Shown: positions 6,757 through 13,034 of the stretch, piece by piece
Layout of the letters: every line of letters begins with the position of its first letter
How positions within the stretch are numbered: the first letter of the stretch is position 1
From: an uncultured Hyphomicrobiales bacterium
Lineage (GTDB): Bacteria > Pseudomonadota > Alphaproteobacteria > Rhizobiales > CAJQND01
DNA length: 13,409 bases
Reading direction: 5' to 3'
NCBI GenBank assembly: GCA_905479595.1
Contig: CAJQND010000144.1
Location: 1 to 13,409 of the forward strand
The notes under the pieces: model-generated
The model's input: only the letters and a program-made list of their open reading frames with translations
Database searches by the model: none
What the model was told of the DNA's origin: nothing
Program-made: the position numbers and the translations under genes

Positions 6757-6777
6757 AGAGACCGGAGAGCACAGAAG

Positions 6778-7083
6778 ATGGCAAAGAAGAGTGCAATTGA
6801 GAGAAACGACAAGCGTCGCAAGTTGGCAAAGAAATTTGCTGCCCGCCGCGCCCGGCTCAAAGCAATTGCTAATGATTCAACCCTGCCGATGGAAGAGCGT
6901 TTTGCTGCCCGCCTTAAACTGGCGCAGTTACCGCGCAATTCATCGCCAAACCGCATCCGCAACCGTTGCGAATTAACCGGCCGCCCACGCGGCTACTATC
7001 GCAAACTGCGTATGTCCCGTATTGCCCTGCGTGAATTGACTTCGTCTGGACGTATTCCAGGCATGGTCAAGTCGAGCTGGTAA
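6778..7083 (+). CDS. rpsN: 30S ribosomal protein S14, zinc-free form
   Basis: S14 of 101 residues, the long form of the 30S head protein. It has the family signature RNRCELTGRPRG (61-72) but only one cysteine (64) and no CxxC pairs, so it is the zinc-independent type. This means it should remain functional under zinc limitation. The N-terminal region is highly basic (KRRKLAKKFAARRARLKAI) and the C-terminus is PGMVKSSW. SD GGAGAG (6764-6769) lies 8 nt before the ATG. It ends 14 nt before rpsH, whose SD AAGGAG overlaps this stop. Confidence 0.98.
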   Translation: MAKKSAIERNDKRRKLAKKFAARRARLKAIANDSTLPMEERFAARLKLAQLPRNSSPNRIRNRCELTGRPRGYYRKLRMSRIALRELTSSGRIPGMVKSSW

Positions 7084-7097
7084 GGAGTGCTGATAAG

Positions 7098-7496
7098 ATG
7101 AGCATGACAGATCCAATCGCTGATATGCTAACCCGCATCCGTAATGCACAGATGCGCGGTAAGTCGAAGGTGGCGACACCAGCTTCAAAGATCCGTGGAA
7201 ATTTGCTTGATGTGCTGGAGTCGGAAGGCTTCATTCGCGGTTTTGCAAAAATTGACCACGGCAGCGGCAAATCTGAGTTCGAAGTTGAGCTTAAGTATTT
7301 CGAAGGCGAACCGGTGATCCGCGAGATCCACCGTGTTTCGACGCCAGGCCGGCGGGTATATGCCGGTGTCGACAATCTGCCGACTGTTTACAATGGTTTG
7401 GGCATTTCCATTCTGTCCACGTCTAAAGGCGTGATGTCAGATGGTGAGGCACGTAACCAGAATGTCGGTGGCGAGGTTTTGTGCACAGTCTTCTAG
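7098..7496 (+). CDS. rpsH: 30S ribosomal protein S8
   Basis: S8 of 132 residues, normal length. It binds the central domain of 16S rRNA and in E. coli is the repressor of the spc operon. The N-terminus MSMTDPIADMLTRIRNAQ and the signature STSKGVMSDGEA (107-118) with the ending EVLCTVF are diagnostic. AAGGAG (7082-7087) lies 10 nt before the ATG at 7098; a second ATG at 7104 is less typical of the family. A 76-nt gap containing a small palindrome follows before rplF. Confidence 0.98.
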   Translation: MSMTDPIADMLTRIRNAQMRGKSKVATPASKIRGNLLDVLESEGFIRGFAKIDHGSGKSEFEVELKYFEGEPVIREIHRVSTPGRRVYAGVDNLPTVYNGLGISILSTSKGVMSDGEARNQNVGGEVLCTVF

Positions 7497-7501
7497 GCTG
7501 T

Positions 7502-7516
7502 GTGTGAACTTCACAC
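7502..7516 (+). promoter_or_regulatory. Short palindrome in the rpsH-rplF gap
   Basis: GTGTGAA and TTCACAC are a perfect 7-base inverted repeat around a single C, five bases after the rpsH stop. As RNA it would be a 5-pair stem with the loop AACTT; as DNA it could be a protein-binding palindrome. No T-tract follows. The rest of the gap (7517-7572) shows no promoter, and its SD for rplF is weak (AGGT at 7562-7565). The function is unknown and chance is possible. Confidence 0.3.
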
Positions 7517-7572
7517 GAATTGAACCGGGTGCTAAAGCGCTCAGAATGAAAGAGACCTGTTAGGTAGTAGTC

Positions 7573-8106
7573 ATGTCTCGTATTGGTAAAAAAGCAATCA
7601 CGGTGCCTTCCGGCGTTACTGTCGATATTAAAGACGGTTCAGTTACGGTAAAGGGACCAAAAGGCGAGCTTTCGGCGGCGATTGTCGAAGATGTGCTCGT
7701 TAAAATGCAGGATGACGGCATCAAGATCGATCCGCGCGATCAGTCAAAGCGCTCCCGTTCTATGTGGGACATGACACGCACGGTGATATCAAACTTGGTT
7801 GATGGCGTCTCTGAAGGTTTCAAGAAGAATCTTGAAATCAATGGTGTTGGTTATCGTGCCAACCTTCAGGGAAAAGATCTTCAGCTAGCCCTTGGGTATA
7901 GTCACGAAGTGATCTACAAGGTGCCGGAAGGCATCACTGTAGAAGTGCCAAAGCCGACGGAAATCGTCGTTTCCGGCATTGATAAACAACGCGTTGGCCA
8001 GGTGGCCGCGGAAATCCGCGCTTACCGTCCGCCGGAGCCTTATAAGGGCAAGGGCGTGAAATATGCTGATGAATATATCTTCCGCAAAGAAGGTAAGAAG
8101 AAGTAA
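7573..8106 (+). CDS. rplF: 50S ribosomal protein L6
   Basis: L6 of 177 residues, standard size, made of two related alpha/beta domains. It binds near the sarcin-ricin loop region and the factor-binding side of the 50S subunit. MSRIGKKAITVPSGV starts the protein, DGSVTVKGPKGELS (21-34) lies in domain 1, and the C-terminal signature PEPYKGKGVKYADE (154-167) is followed by a basic end EGKKK. The ATG at 7573 has only AGGT 7 nt upstream. The gene is 25 nt from rplR. Confidence 0.98.
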   Translation: MSRIGKKAITVPSGVTVDIKDGSVTVKGPKGELSAAIVEDVLVKMQDDGIKIDPRDQSKRSRSMWDMTRTVISNLVDGVSEGFKKNLEINGVGYRANLQGKDLQLALGYSHEVIYKVPEGITVEVPKPTEIVVSGIDKQRVGQVAAEIRAYRPPEPYKGKGVKYADEYIFRKEGKKK

Positions 8107-8131
8107 CGAACTGCATTTTGGATTTAGACAA

Positions 8132-8491
8132 ATGGCAAGCAATTCTACAACCAGCCGCCGTGTAGCGCGCGTCAGACGGGCATTGAAAGCCCGCTCAAAG
8201 GGCCGTGCACGGTTGTCGGTATTCCGGTCGAACCAGAATATCTATGCTCAGGTTATCGATGATATCAACGGTGTAACCGTTGCATCAGCCTCAACCCTCG
8301 ACAACGAGCTCAAGGGCAAGGTGAAATCCGGCGGCACTTCTGAAGGTGCTGCGGCGGTGGGTAAGCTGGTTGCTGCCCGCGCCAAAAAGGCCGGAATTTC
8401 CGATGTGGTGTTTGACCGTGGCGGATATATCTACCATGGCCGTGTGAAGGCGCTGGCGGATGCCGCGCGTGAAGGCGGACTGAATTTCTAA
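8132..8491 (+). CDS. rplR: 50S ribosomal protein L18
   Basis: L18 of 119 residues, a 5S rRNA-binding protein of the central protuberance. The basic N-terminus (RRVARVRRALKARSKGRARL) is followed by SVFRSNQNIYAQVIDD, VASASTLD and VVFDRGGYIYHGRVKALADAAREGGLNF, the family C-terminus. The frame is open to 8063 inside rplF, but the ATG at 8132 fits the family start and lies after the rplF stop. There is no clear SD: the best upstream purine run is TTTTGGA, about 11 nt away. Coupling to rplF translation or recruitment through an unstructured AT-rich start region is possible. Confidence 0.96.
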   Translation: MASNSTTSRRVARVRRALKARSKGRARLSVFRSNQNIYAQVIDDINGVTVASASTLDNELKGKVKSGGTSEGAAAVGKLVAARAKKAGISDVVFDRGGYIYHGRVKALADAAREGGLNF

Positions 8492-8492
8492 A

Positions 8493-8510
8493 AAGCGGGC
8501 TGTTCCGCTT
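8493..8510 (+). promoter_or_regulatory. Short hairpin in the rplR-rpsE gap
   Basis: AAGCGG (8493-8498) and CCGCTT (8505-8510) form a 6-pair stem around GCTGTT, right after the rplR stop. It is followed by AAACGC rather than T residues, so it does not look like an intrinsic terminator. It may protect or punctuate the mRNA; chance is also possible. Confidence 0.35.
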
Positions 8511-8533
8511 AAACGCTAAAGGCACCAAGTGCG

Positions 8534-9067
8534 ATGAGAGATAGAGAAGAACGCGATAGCGAATTTGTGGACAAGCTGGTCCATATCAACCGCGTGGCAA
8601 AAGTGGTCAAGGGTGGCCGCCGTTTTGGATTTGCCGCTTTGGTGGTTGTTGGTGATCAGAAGGGCCGCGTTGGTTTTGGCCACGGTAAAGCCCGAGAAGT
8701 GCCAGAAGCCATCCGCAAGGCAACGGAAATGGCGAAAAAGACGCTGATCCGTGTGCCACTGCGTGAAGGTCGTACTTTGCATCACGATGTGGCTGGCCGT
8801 CATGGGGCAGGGCGAGTTGTATTACGCTCAGCACCTGCAGGAACTGGTATCATTGCGGGCGGACCAATGCGCGCCGTGTTTGAAACAGTCGGCATGCAGG
8901 ATGTTGTTGCCAAGTCAATCGGCACATCCAATCCTTACAACATGGTTCGTGCGACTTTTGATGCCCTTAAAAATGAGTCGAGCCCGCGTTCAGTTGCGGC
9001 ACGGCGTGGTAAAAAAGTGAGTGACATTGTGGCGCGTCGCCGCGATGTAGCACCGCAACCGGAATAG
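8534..9067 (+). CDS. rpsE: 30S ribosomal protein S5
   Basis: S5 of 177 residues; it shapes the mRNA entry and decoding region with S3 and S4. The dsRNA-binding-like signature GGRRFGFAALVVVGD is at 27-41, then GRVGFGHGKAREVPEAI and APAGTGIIAGGPMRAV. The ATG at 8534 is forced: an in-frame stop lies at 8510-8512 and there is no other start in between. The SD is modest (AAAGG at 8518-8522, 11 nt). The N-terminal arm before FVDKLVHINRVAKVV is short (about 10 residues), whereas many relatives have a longer charged arm. Confidence 0.98.
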   Translation: MRDREERDSEFVDKLVHINRVAKVVKGGRRFGFAALVVVGDQKGRVGFGHGKAREVPEAIRKATEMAKKTLIRVPLREGRTLHHDVAGRHGAGRVVLRSAPAGTGIIAGGPMRAVFETVGMQDVVAKSIGTSNPYNMVRATFDALKNESSPRSVAARRGKKVSDIVARRRDVAPQPE

Positions 9068-9083
9068 ACGAACACAAGTTCGT
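9068..9083 (+). promoter_or_regulatory. Hairpin between rpsE and rpmD
   Basis: ACGAAC (9068-9073) pairs perfectly with GTTCGT (9078-9083) around ACAA, starting at the first base after the rpsE stop. The rpmD SD AAGGAG (9086-9091) follows directly. No T-tract is present. It could tune rpmD translation or mark a cleavage point; this is inferred. Confidence 0.4.
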
Positions 9084-9100
9084 TCAAGGAGTTAATTGTC

Positions 9101-9301
9101 ATGGCTAAGAAGCCGGTTGAGAATACTGTTACCGTCGAACAGATCGGAAGTGCGATCCGTCGCCCACAAGATCAACGCGCTACGTTGATTGGTCTCGGTC
9201 TGAACAAGATGCACCGCCGCCGTACCCTGAAGGATACGCCTGCAGTGCGCGGCATGATCGCCAAGGTGTCTCACCTTGTGCGGGTGGTTGATAACGCTTA
9301 A
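9101..9301 (+). CDS. rpmD: 50S ribosomal protein L30
   Basis: L30 of 66 residues. It is a small 50S protein absent from some bacteria but usual in proteobacteria. VTVEQIGSAIRRPQDQRATL, then GLNKMHRRRTLKDTPAVRGMI (about residues 33-53), match the family core, and the end SHLVRVVDNA is typical. The ATG at 9101 has AAGGAG (9086-9091) 9 nt upstream. It lies between rpsE and rplO as in E. coli, 31 nt before the rplO start. Confidence 0.97.
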   Translation: MAKKPVENTVTVEQIGSAIRRPQDQRATLIGLGLNKMHRRRTLKDTPAVRGMIAKVSHLVRVVDNA

Positions 9302-9332
9302 GCGAAACTATTATTTGAGAGAGTTCAGAGCC

Positions 9333-9872
9333 ATGAAGCTCAACGAAATCAAAGACAATGAAGGCGCAAAGCATAACCGCAAGCGCGTTGGCCGTGGTAT
9401 CGGTTCTGGAACTGGCGTAACCGGTGGCCGGGGCAGCAAGGGCCAGAAGTCACGTTCTGGTGTTGCCATCAAGGGTTTTGAAGGCGGCCAGATGCCAATT
9501 CACAGGCGCCTGCCGAAACGCGGTTTTAACAATCTTTTTGGATCTGACTATAACGAGATAAATCTCGGCCAGATTCAGGGTTTTATTGATGCGAAGAAAC
9601 TGGATGCCAAAAAGGCTGTCACGGTGGAATCTCTGATTGAAGCAGGTTTCGTCAAGCGTACTCGTGATGGTGTCAGACTTCTTGGCAATGGCGAATTGAA
9701 GACGAAAGTTTCCTTTGAGGTTGCTGGCGCATCGAAGGCTGCGATTGCAGCGGTCGAAAAGGCTGGTGGCAAGGTGACTATTCTTGAGAAGCCAAAAGAA
9801 ATTGGTGATGGCAAACGCGGCCTGCGCAAAAAGGCAGCAATGGCTAAGCGCGAAGCGGCACAACAAGCATAA
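9333..9872 (+). CDS. rplO: 50S ribosomal protein L15
   Basis: L15 of 179 residues, a late-assembly 50S protein. MKLNEIKDNEGAKHNRKRVG is the family start; the glycine-rich RNA-binding N-terminal arm contains GRGIGSGTG and GGRGSKGQKSRSG (31-43), and GGKVTILEKP belongs to the C-terminal signature. The tail (KKAAMAKREAAQQA) extends past the E. coli protein (144 residues), as is common in this class. The frame is open to 9276 within rpmD, but the ATG at 9333 fits the family and follows GAGAGAG (9317-9323). A 74-nt gap precedes secY. Confidence 0.97.
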   Translation: MKLNEIKDNEGAKHNRKRVGRGIGSGTGVTGGRGSKGQKSRSGVAIKGFEGGQMPIHRRLPKRGFNNLFGSDYNEINLGQIQGFIDAKKLDAKKAVTVESLIEAGFVKRTRDGVRLLGNGELKTKVSFEVAGASKAAIAAVEKAGGKVTILEKPKEIGDGKRGLRKKAAMAKREAAQQA

Positions 9873-9877
9873 AGGTC

Positions 9878-9909
9878 TTGACCTCCGGGCGCACGCCCCC
9901 ACCTAGAGT
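9878..9909 (+). promoter_or_regulatory. Possible weak promoter for secY-adk
   Basis: TTGACC at 9878-9883 is a good -35 match. The best downstream -10 candidates are CTAGAG (9903-9908, spacer 19) or TAGAGT (9904-9909, spacer 20), both with spacers longer than the ideal 17. The spacer holds a small GGGC/GCCC hairpin (9887-9898). The location, 64 nt before the secY ATG in an otherwise empty gap, suits an internal promoter, but the spacing weakens the call. Confidence 0.3.
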
Positions 9910-9946
9910 TAACTGGGTGGCGGACAGCACCGGAAAAGGGCAGTAA

Positions 9947-11278
9947 ATGGCATCAGCAGCAGAACAACTTGCCGCAAATATCAATTTCGGGGCGCTGGCA
10001 AAAGCCGAAGAGCTGAAAAAGCGGATTTGGTTTACGCTTGGCGCTTTATTGGTTTATCGCCTTGGGACGTATATTCCTGTTCCGGGCATCGACCCTGTAG
10101 AGCTTGGTAAGCTGGTCAATCAGAATGCCTCTGGTATTCTTGGCTGGATTAACGGACTTGCTGGCGGTGCGCTTGGGCGTATGGCGATTTTCGCCCTCAA
10201 TATCATGCCTTACATCTCGGCATCGATTATCATTCAGCTGATGACCACGGTTTCCCCGCATCTTGAGCAACTCAAGAAAGAGGGTGAGAGCGGGCGCAAG
10301 CAGATCAACCAATATACCCGTTATGGTACGGTTATCCTCGCCACTATGCAGGCCTATGGCATTGCTGTGGGGCTTGAGGGTTCCGGCAATGTGGTAATTG
10401 ATCCAGGTATGTTTTTCCGAACTGTCACGGTGATTACACTGGTTGGCGGCACGGTATTCCTGATGTGGTTGGGTGAGCAGATTACGGCGCGCGGTATTGG
10501 TAATGGCATTTCGTTGATCATTTTCGCCGGCATCGTTGCTGAACTTCCGCGCGCTATTGCCGGCACGCTGGAACTGGGCCGTCAGGGAATTCTGTCGACC
10601 TATGTTATCCTTGGCATCATCATCATGGCGATTGCGGTGATTATGTTCATCGTGTTCATGGAACGCGCCCAAAGGCGGCTATTGGTGCAATATCCTAAGC
10701 GCCAGGTGGGCAATAAGATGTTCCAGGGCGATAGCTCACATCTGCCGCTCAAGCTGAACACAGCCGGTGTTATCCCGCCAATTTTTGCTTCATCTCTGTT
10801 GCTGCTGCCGATAACGGTGGCGAACTTGAGTCAGGGTGGGCCGGAATGGCTGACAACGATCACAGCGCTTCTGGGTGCGGGGCAGCCGTTGTTCCTGATC
10901 CTTTACGCAACGCTGATCATCTTCTTTTGTTTCTTCTACACAGCGATTGTTTTCAATCCAAAAGACACCGCAGATAACCTGAAGAAGCAGGGTGGATTCA
11001 TTCCAGGCATTCGGCCTGGCGAGCGTACCGCGGAATATATTGACTATGTTTTGACCCGCATCACCCTGGTCGGTGCGCTTTATCTGACCATCGTGTGCCT
11101 GTTGCCTGAAGCGGTTCGGGCTTATGCCGGGCGCATTCCATTCTACTTTGGCGGCACTTCGCTGCTGATTGTCGTGTCTGTGACAATGGACACGGTAGCG
11201 CAATTGCAGAGTCATTTGCTGGCCCACCAATACGAAGGGCTGGTGAAGAAGTCTAAGTTGCGGGGGTCACGTCGATGA
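9947..11278 (+). CDS. secY: Protein translocase channel subunit SecY
   Basis: SecY of 443 residues, the ten-helix inner-membrane pore that, with SecE and SecG, moves unfolded proteins out of the cytoplasm or into the membrane. The first membrane segment is at about 28-45 and ends at YIPVPGID. The plug-side stretch ASGILGWINGLAGGALGRMA (61-80) and QLMTTVSPHLEQLKKEG follow. Loop C4 contains QYPKRQVG, and TM7 starts at LNTAGVIPPIFAS. Loop C5 has FNPKDTADNLKKQGGFIPG and IRPGERTAEYID, with the conserved Arg near residue 356 used by SecA and ribosomes. AAAAGGG (9934-9940) precedes the ATG by 6 nt. The stop overlaps the adk start by 4 nt. Confidence 0.99.
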   Translation: MASAAEQLAANINFGALAKAEELKKRIWFTLGALLVYRLGTYIPVPGIDPVELGKLVNQNASGILGWINGLAGGALGRMAIFALNIMPYISASIIIQLMTTVSPHLEQLKKEGESGRKQINQYTRYGTVILATMQAYGIAVGLEGSGNVVIDPGMFFRTVTVITLVGGTVFLMWLGEQITARGIGNGISLIIFAGIVAELPRAIAGTLELGRQGILSTYVILGIIIMAIAVIMFIVFMERAQRRLLVQYPKRQVGNKMFQGDSSHLPLKLNTAGVIPPIFASSLLLLPITVANLSQGGPEWLTTITALLGAGQPLFLILYATLIIFFCFFYTAIVFNPKDTADNLKKQGGFIPGIRPGERTAEYIDYVLTRITLVGALYLTIVCLLPEAVRAYAGRIPFYFGGTSLLIVVSVTMDTVAQLQSHLLAHQYEGLVKKSKLRGSRR

Positions 11279-11925
11279 AACTCATTCTTCTCGGCCCTCC
11301 TGGCGCTGGCAAAGGCACCCAGGCTAAAAGGCTGGAAGAGGCCCATAACCTCATTCAGTTGTCGACTGGTGACATGCTGCGCGCAGCTGTTGCAGCGGGT
11401 ACAGAAGTTGGGGTTAAGGCAAAAACGGTTATGGAAGCCGGGGAACTGGTTTCTGACGAAATCGTCGTTGCTATTATTTCAGACCGTCTTGACGAGGACG
11501 ATATCAAGGCTGGTTTCATTCTCGATGGATTTCCACGCACTGTCGCCCAGGCGAGGGCGCTTGACGGGTTGCTTGCTGATAAAGGCATGATGCTCGATGC
11601 GGTTGTTGAAATGCAGGTTGATGATGAACCACTCGTTGGCCGGATTACCGGACGTTATACCTGCGCTGGATGCGGCAAAGGATATCACGATACATTCGAG
11701 AAACCGAAAAAAGATGGTGTCTGCGACAAGTGCGGCTCAACTGAGTTCAAACGCCGCGCAGATGACAATGAAGAGACCGTGCGTTCACGCCTTGCGGCTT
11801 ATCACGCACAAACCGCACCTCTGTTGCCATACTATGAAAGCAGGGGTGTTTTGAAGTCGATTGATGGGATGGCGGACATTGAAGACGTCACCGGTCAAAT
11901 AAATGAGGTGTTGAAAGGGATCTGA
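11275..11925 (+). CDS. adk: Adenylate kinase, zinc-type LID
   Basis: Adenylate kinase of 216 residues, a cytoplasmic enzyme converting ATP and AMP to two ADP. The P-loop GPPGAGKGT is at 7-15, AMP-binding STGDMLR at 30-36, and DGFPRT at 84-89. The LID domain has four cysteines, C130-x2-C133 and C150-x2-C153, the pattern of the zinc-binding long form, with RRADDNEETVRSRL after it. E. coli Adk lacks these cysteines. The ATG overlaps the secY stop (ATGA), so translation is probably coupled. Placement between secY and rpsM is common in alphaproteobacteria. The gene ends in EVLKGI at its normal length. Confidence 0.99.
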   Translation: MKLILLGPPGAGKGTQAKRLEEAHNLIQLSTGDMLRAAVAAGTEVGVKAKTVMEAGELVSDEIVVAIISDRLDEDDIKAGFILDGFPRTVAQARALDGLLADKGMMLDAVVEMQVDDEPLVGRITGRYTCAGCGKGYHDTFEKPKKDGVCDKCGSTEFKRRADDNEETVRSRLAAYHAQTAPLLPYYESRGVLKSIDGMADIEDVTGQINEVLKGI

Positions 11926-11949
11926 TCTCTCAAATACAGTGGGAAACTG

Positions 11950-11978
11950 TTGACGAAGCCGTCGAACAGGACTAGAAA
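11950..11978 (+). promoter_or_regulatory. Sigma70-like promoter for the rpsM (alpha) cluster
   Basis: TTGACG (11950-11955) and TAGAAA (11973-11978) are separated by exactly 17 bases, with 5/6 and 4/6 matches to the TTGACA/TATAAT consensus. The site lies 25 bases after the adk stop and would give a leader of roughly 140 nt before the rpsM GTG. A 5-base inverted repeat, ACAGT/ACTGT (11936-11950), touches the -35 box and might be an operator or chance. This is the best promoter in the window. Confidence 0.55.
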
Positions 11979-12044
11979 ACCGCTACATTTGAAGATTGTA
12001 CAAGATCTGGCTTCCAATGAATCGCAGATGCGCTTTTGGTTGCC

Positions 12045-12067
12045 GGGTTTTTGGTGTTCAGAAACCC
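12045..12067 (+). promoter_or_regulatory. rpsM leader hairpin A
   Basis: GGGTTTTTG (12045-12053) pairs with CAGAAACCC (12059-12067), nine pairs including one G-U, around the loop GTGTT. It is followed by CGTTCAACAATG, not a T-tract, so it is not a standard terminator. It lies midway between the predicted promoter and the rpsM start, which suits a 5' leader regulatory element or an attenuator for the alpha cluster. Confidence 0.45.
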
Positions 12068-12085
12068 CGTTCAACAATGTTAATT

Positions 12086-12110
12086 CCAGCCCAGGAAAAT
12101 GTCCGGCTGG
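12086..12110 (+). promoter_or_regulatory. rpsM leader hairpin B, next to the SD
   Basis: CCAGCC (12086-12091) pairs with GGCTGG (12105-12110), and after a CA bulge GGA (12094-12096) pairs with TCC (12102-12104), closing on the loop AAATG. The stem ends 6 nt before the rpsM SD GGAG (12117-12120). It buries the alternative ATG at 12099 in its loop. A protein-stabilised version could block ribosome access. In E. coli, S4 controls this operon through an mRNA pseudoknot; whether this is comparable is unknown. Confidence 0.45.
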
Positions 12111-12128
12111 TGTTTTGGAGACGAAAAC

Positions 12129-12497
12129 GTGGCTCGTATCGCAGGCGTCAACATCCCGACGAACAAACGCGTCGAAATTGCTTTGACCTATATCCATGGC
12201 ATTGGCCGGACCAAGGCAAAGGAAATTTGCACAAAGCTGAACATCGCGGGCGAAATGCGCGTGAATGAACTTTCCGACGCGGATACCATTCAAATTCGCG
12301 AAGCGATTGACGCGGATTACCTCGTGGAAGGTGATCTGCGCCGTGAGAACGCGATGAACATTAAGCGCCTGATGGATTTGGGCTGCTATCGTGGTCTTCG
12401 GCATCGCCGTGGACTGCCAGTCCGCGGACAGCGCACATCGACCAATGCCCGCACCCGCAAAGGCCCTTCAAAGGCCATCGCCGGCAAAAAGAAATAA
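12129..12497 (+). CDS. rpsM: 30S ribosomal protein S13 (GTG start)
   Basis: S13 of 122 residues; it sits in the 30S head and makes intersubunit bridges and P-site tRNA contacts. The start is GTG 12129, giving ARIAGVNIPTNKRVEIALTY, the standard N-terminus, with GGAG (12117-12120) 8 nt upstream. The in-frame ATG at 12099 would add ten unrelated residues, and its own AGGA is only 2 nt away. A helix-hairpin-helix-type GIGRTKA is at 24-30 and the signature RGLRHRRGLPVRGQRT at 88-103, with a lysine-rich end. It is first gene of the alpha cluster. The 203-nt upstream gap holds a promoter and two hairpins but no rpmJ or infA. Confidence 0.98.
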   Translation: MARIAGVNIPTNKRVEIALTYIHGIGRTKAKEICTKLNIAGEMRVNELSDADTIQIREAIDADYLVEGDLRRENAMNIKRLMDLGCYRGLRHRRGLPVRGQRTSTNARTRKGPSKAIAGKKK

Positions 12498-12519
12498 TCA
12501 GGTTTAAGGAAAAACTTCC

Positions 12520-12909
12520 ATGGCCAAGGAAAAAACACGCATTCGCCGCAAAGAGCGGAAAAATATCACATCGGGCGTGGCCCATGTGAATGCGTCATTC
12601 AACAACACCATGATCACCATCACCGATGTGCAGGGCAACACCATTGCTTGGGCGTCTGCCGGCATGATGGGGTTCAAGGGGTCTCGTAAATCAACACCGT
12701 TTGCAGCCCAGATGGCTGCTGAAGACGCTGGCAAGAAAGCTCAGGAACACGGCATGAAAACCCTTGAGGTTGAAGTGCGCGGACCGGGCACTGGTCGCGA
12801 AAGCGCATTGCGTGCACTGCAGGCTGTTGGTTTTCAGATTACATCAATCCGTGATGTGACACCGATCCCGCACAATGGTTGCCGGCCGCCAAAGCGCCGC
12901 CGGGTCTAA
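12520..12909 (+). CDS. rpsK: 30S ribosomal protein S11
   Basis: S11 of 129 residues, standard length; it lies on the 30S platform by the mRNA exit and the E site. Basic N-terminus MAKEKTRIRRKERKN, then GVAHVNASFNNTMITITDVQGN (19-40), ASAGMMGFKGSRKSTPFAAQ and VRGPGTGRESALRAL (87-101), ending NGCRPPKRRRV, are all hallmarks. AAGGA (12506-12510) lies 9 nt before the ATG. rpsD, which follows rpsK in E. coli, is absent here; rpoA comes next after 125 nt, as is usual for alphaproteobacteria. Confidence 0.99.
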   Translation: MAKEKTRIRRKERKNITSGVAHVNASFNNTMITITDVQGNTIAWASAGMMGFKGSRKSTPFAAQMAAEDAGKKAQEHGMKTLEVEVRGPGTGRESALRALQAVGFQITSIRDVTPIPHNGCRPPKRRRV

Positions 12910-12922
12910 CCATACAAGATTT

Positions 12923-12949
12923 CGCCGGACCATCCGCACAGGTCCGGTG
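12923..12949 (+). promoter_or_regulatory. Hairpin after rpsK, possible attenuator
   Basis: CGCCGGACC (12923-12931) pairs with GGTCCGGTG (12941-12949), nine pairs with one G-U, around a 9-base loop. The downstream sequence TTCGTTAATAGCTAATATATTTC is AT-rich but not a true T-run. It could act as a partial terminator that lowers rpoA transcription relative to rpsM-rpsK, or as a mRNA stabiliser. TAATAT (12962-12967) resembles a -10 box, but no -35 is found at the right distance. Confidence 0.5.
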
Positions 12950-12977
12950 TTCGTTAATAGCTAATATATTTCTTTGA

Positions 12978-13014
12978 TCGCCGGACGAGGCATGGCGGAG
13001 CCTCCCATTGGCGA
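12978..13014 (+). promoter_or_regulatory. Composite hairpin in the rpoA leader
   Basis: TCGCC (12978-12982) pairs with GGCGA (13010-13014) and, inside an internal loop, GAGGC (12987-12991) pairs with GCCTC (13000-13004). The structure ends 8 nt before the rpoA SD GAGGG. It may influence access of ribosomes to rpoA. The internal loop of 4 and 5 bases makes it only moderately stable. Confidence 0.35.
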
Positions 13015-13034
13015 AATTAGAAGAGGGCATGAAC

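Noticed and set aside
12099..12128. ATG 12099 as the rpsM start
   Set aside because: It adds ten residues (MSGWCFGDEN) absent from S13, its AGGA is 2 nt away, and it falls in a hairpin loop; GTG 12129 fits better.
11950..12268. Small frames in the adk-rpsM gap, checked for rpmJ (L36) or infA
   Set aside because: The translations show no L36 CxxC/CxxxxH pattern and no IF1 features; some run on into rpsM in the wrong frame.
12962..12970. TAATAT/TATATT as an rpoA promoter -10 box
   Set aside because: No -35-like hexamer is found 16-18 bases upstream; those positions fall in the GC-rich hairpin arm.
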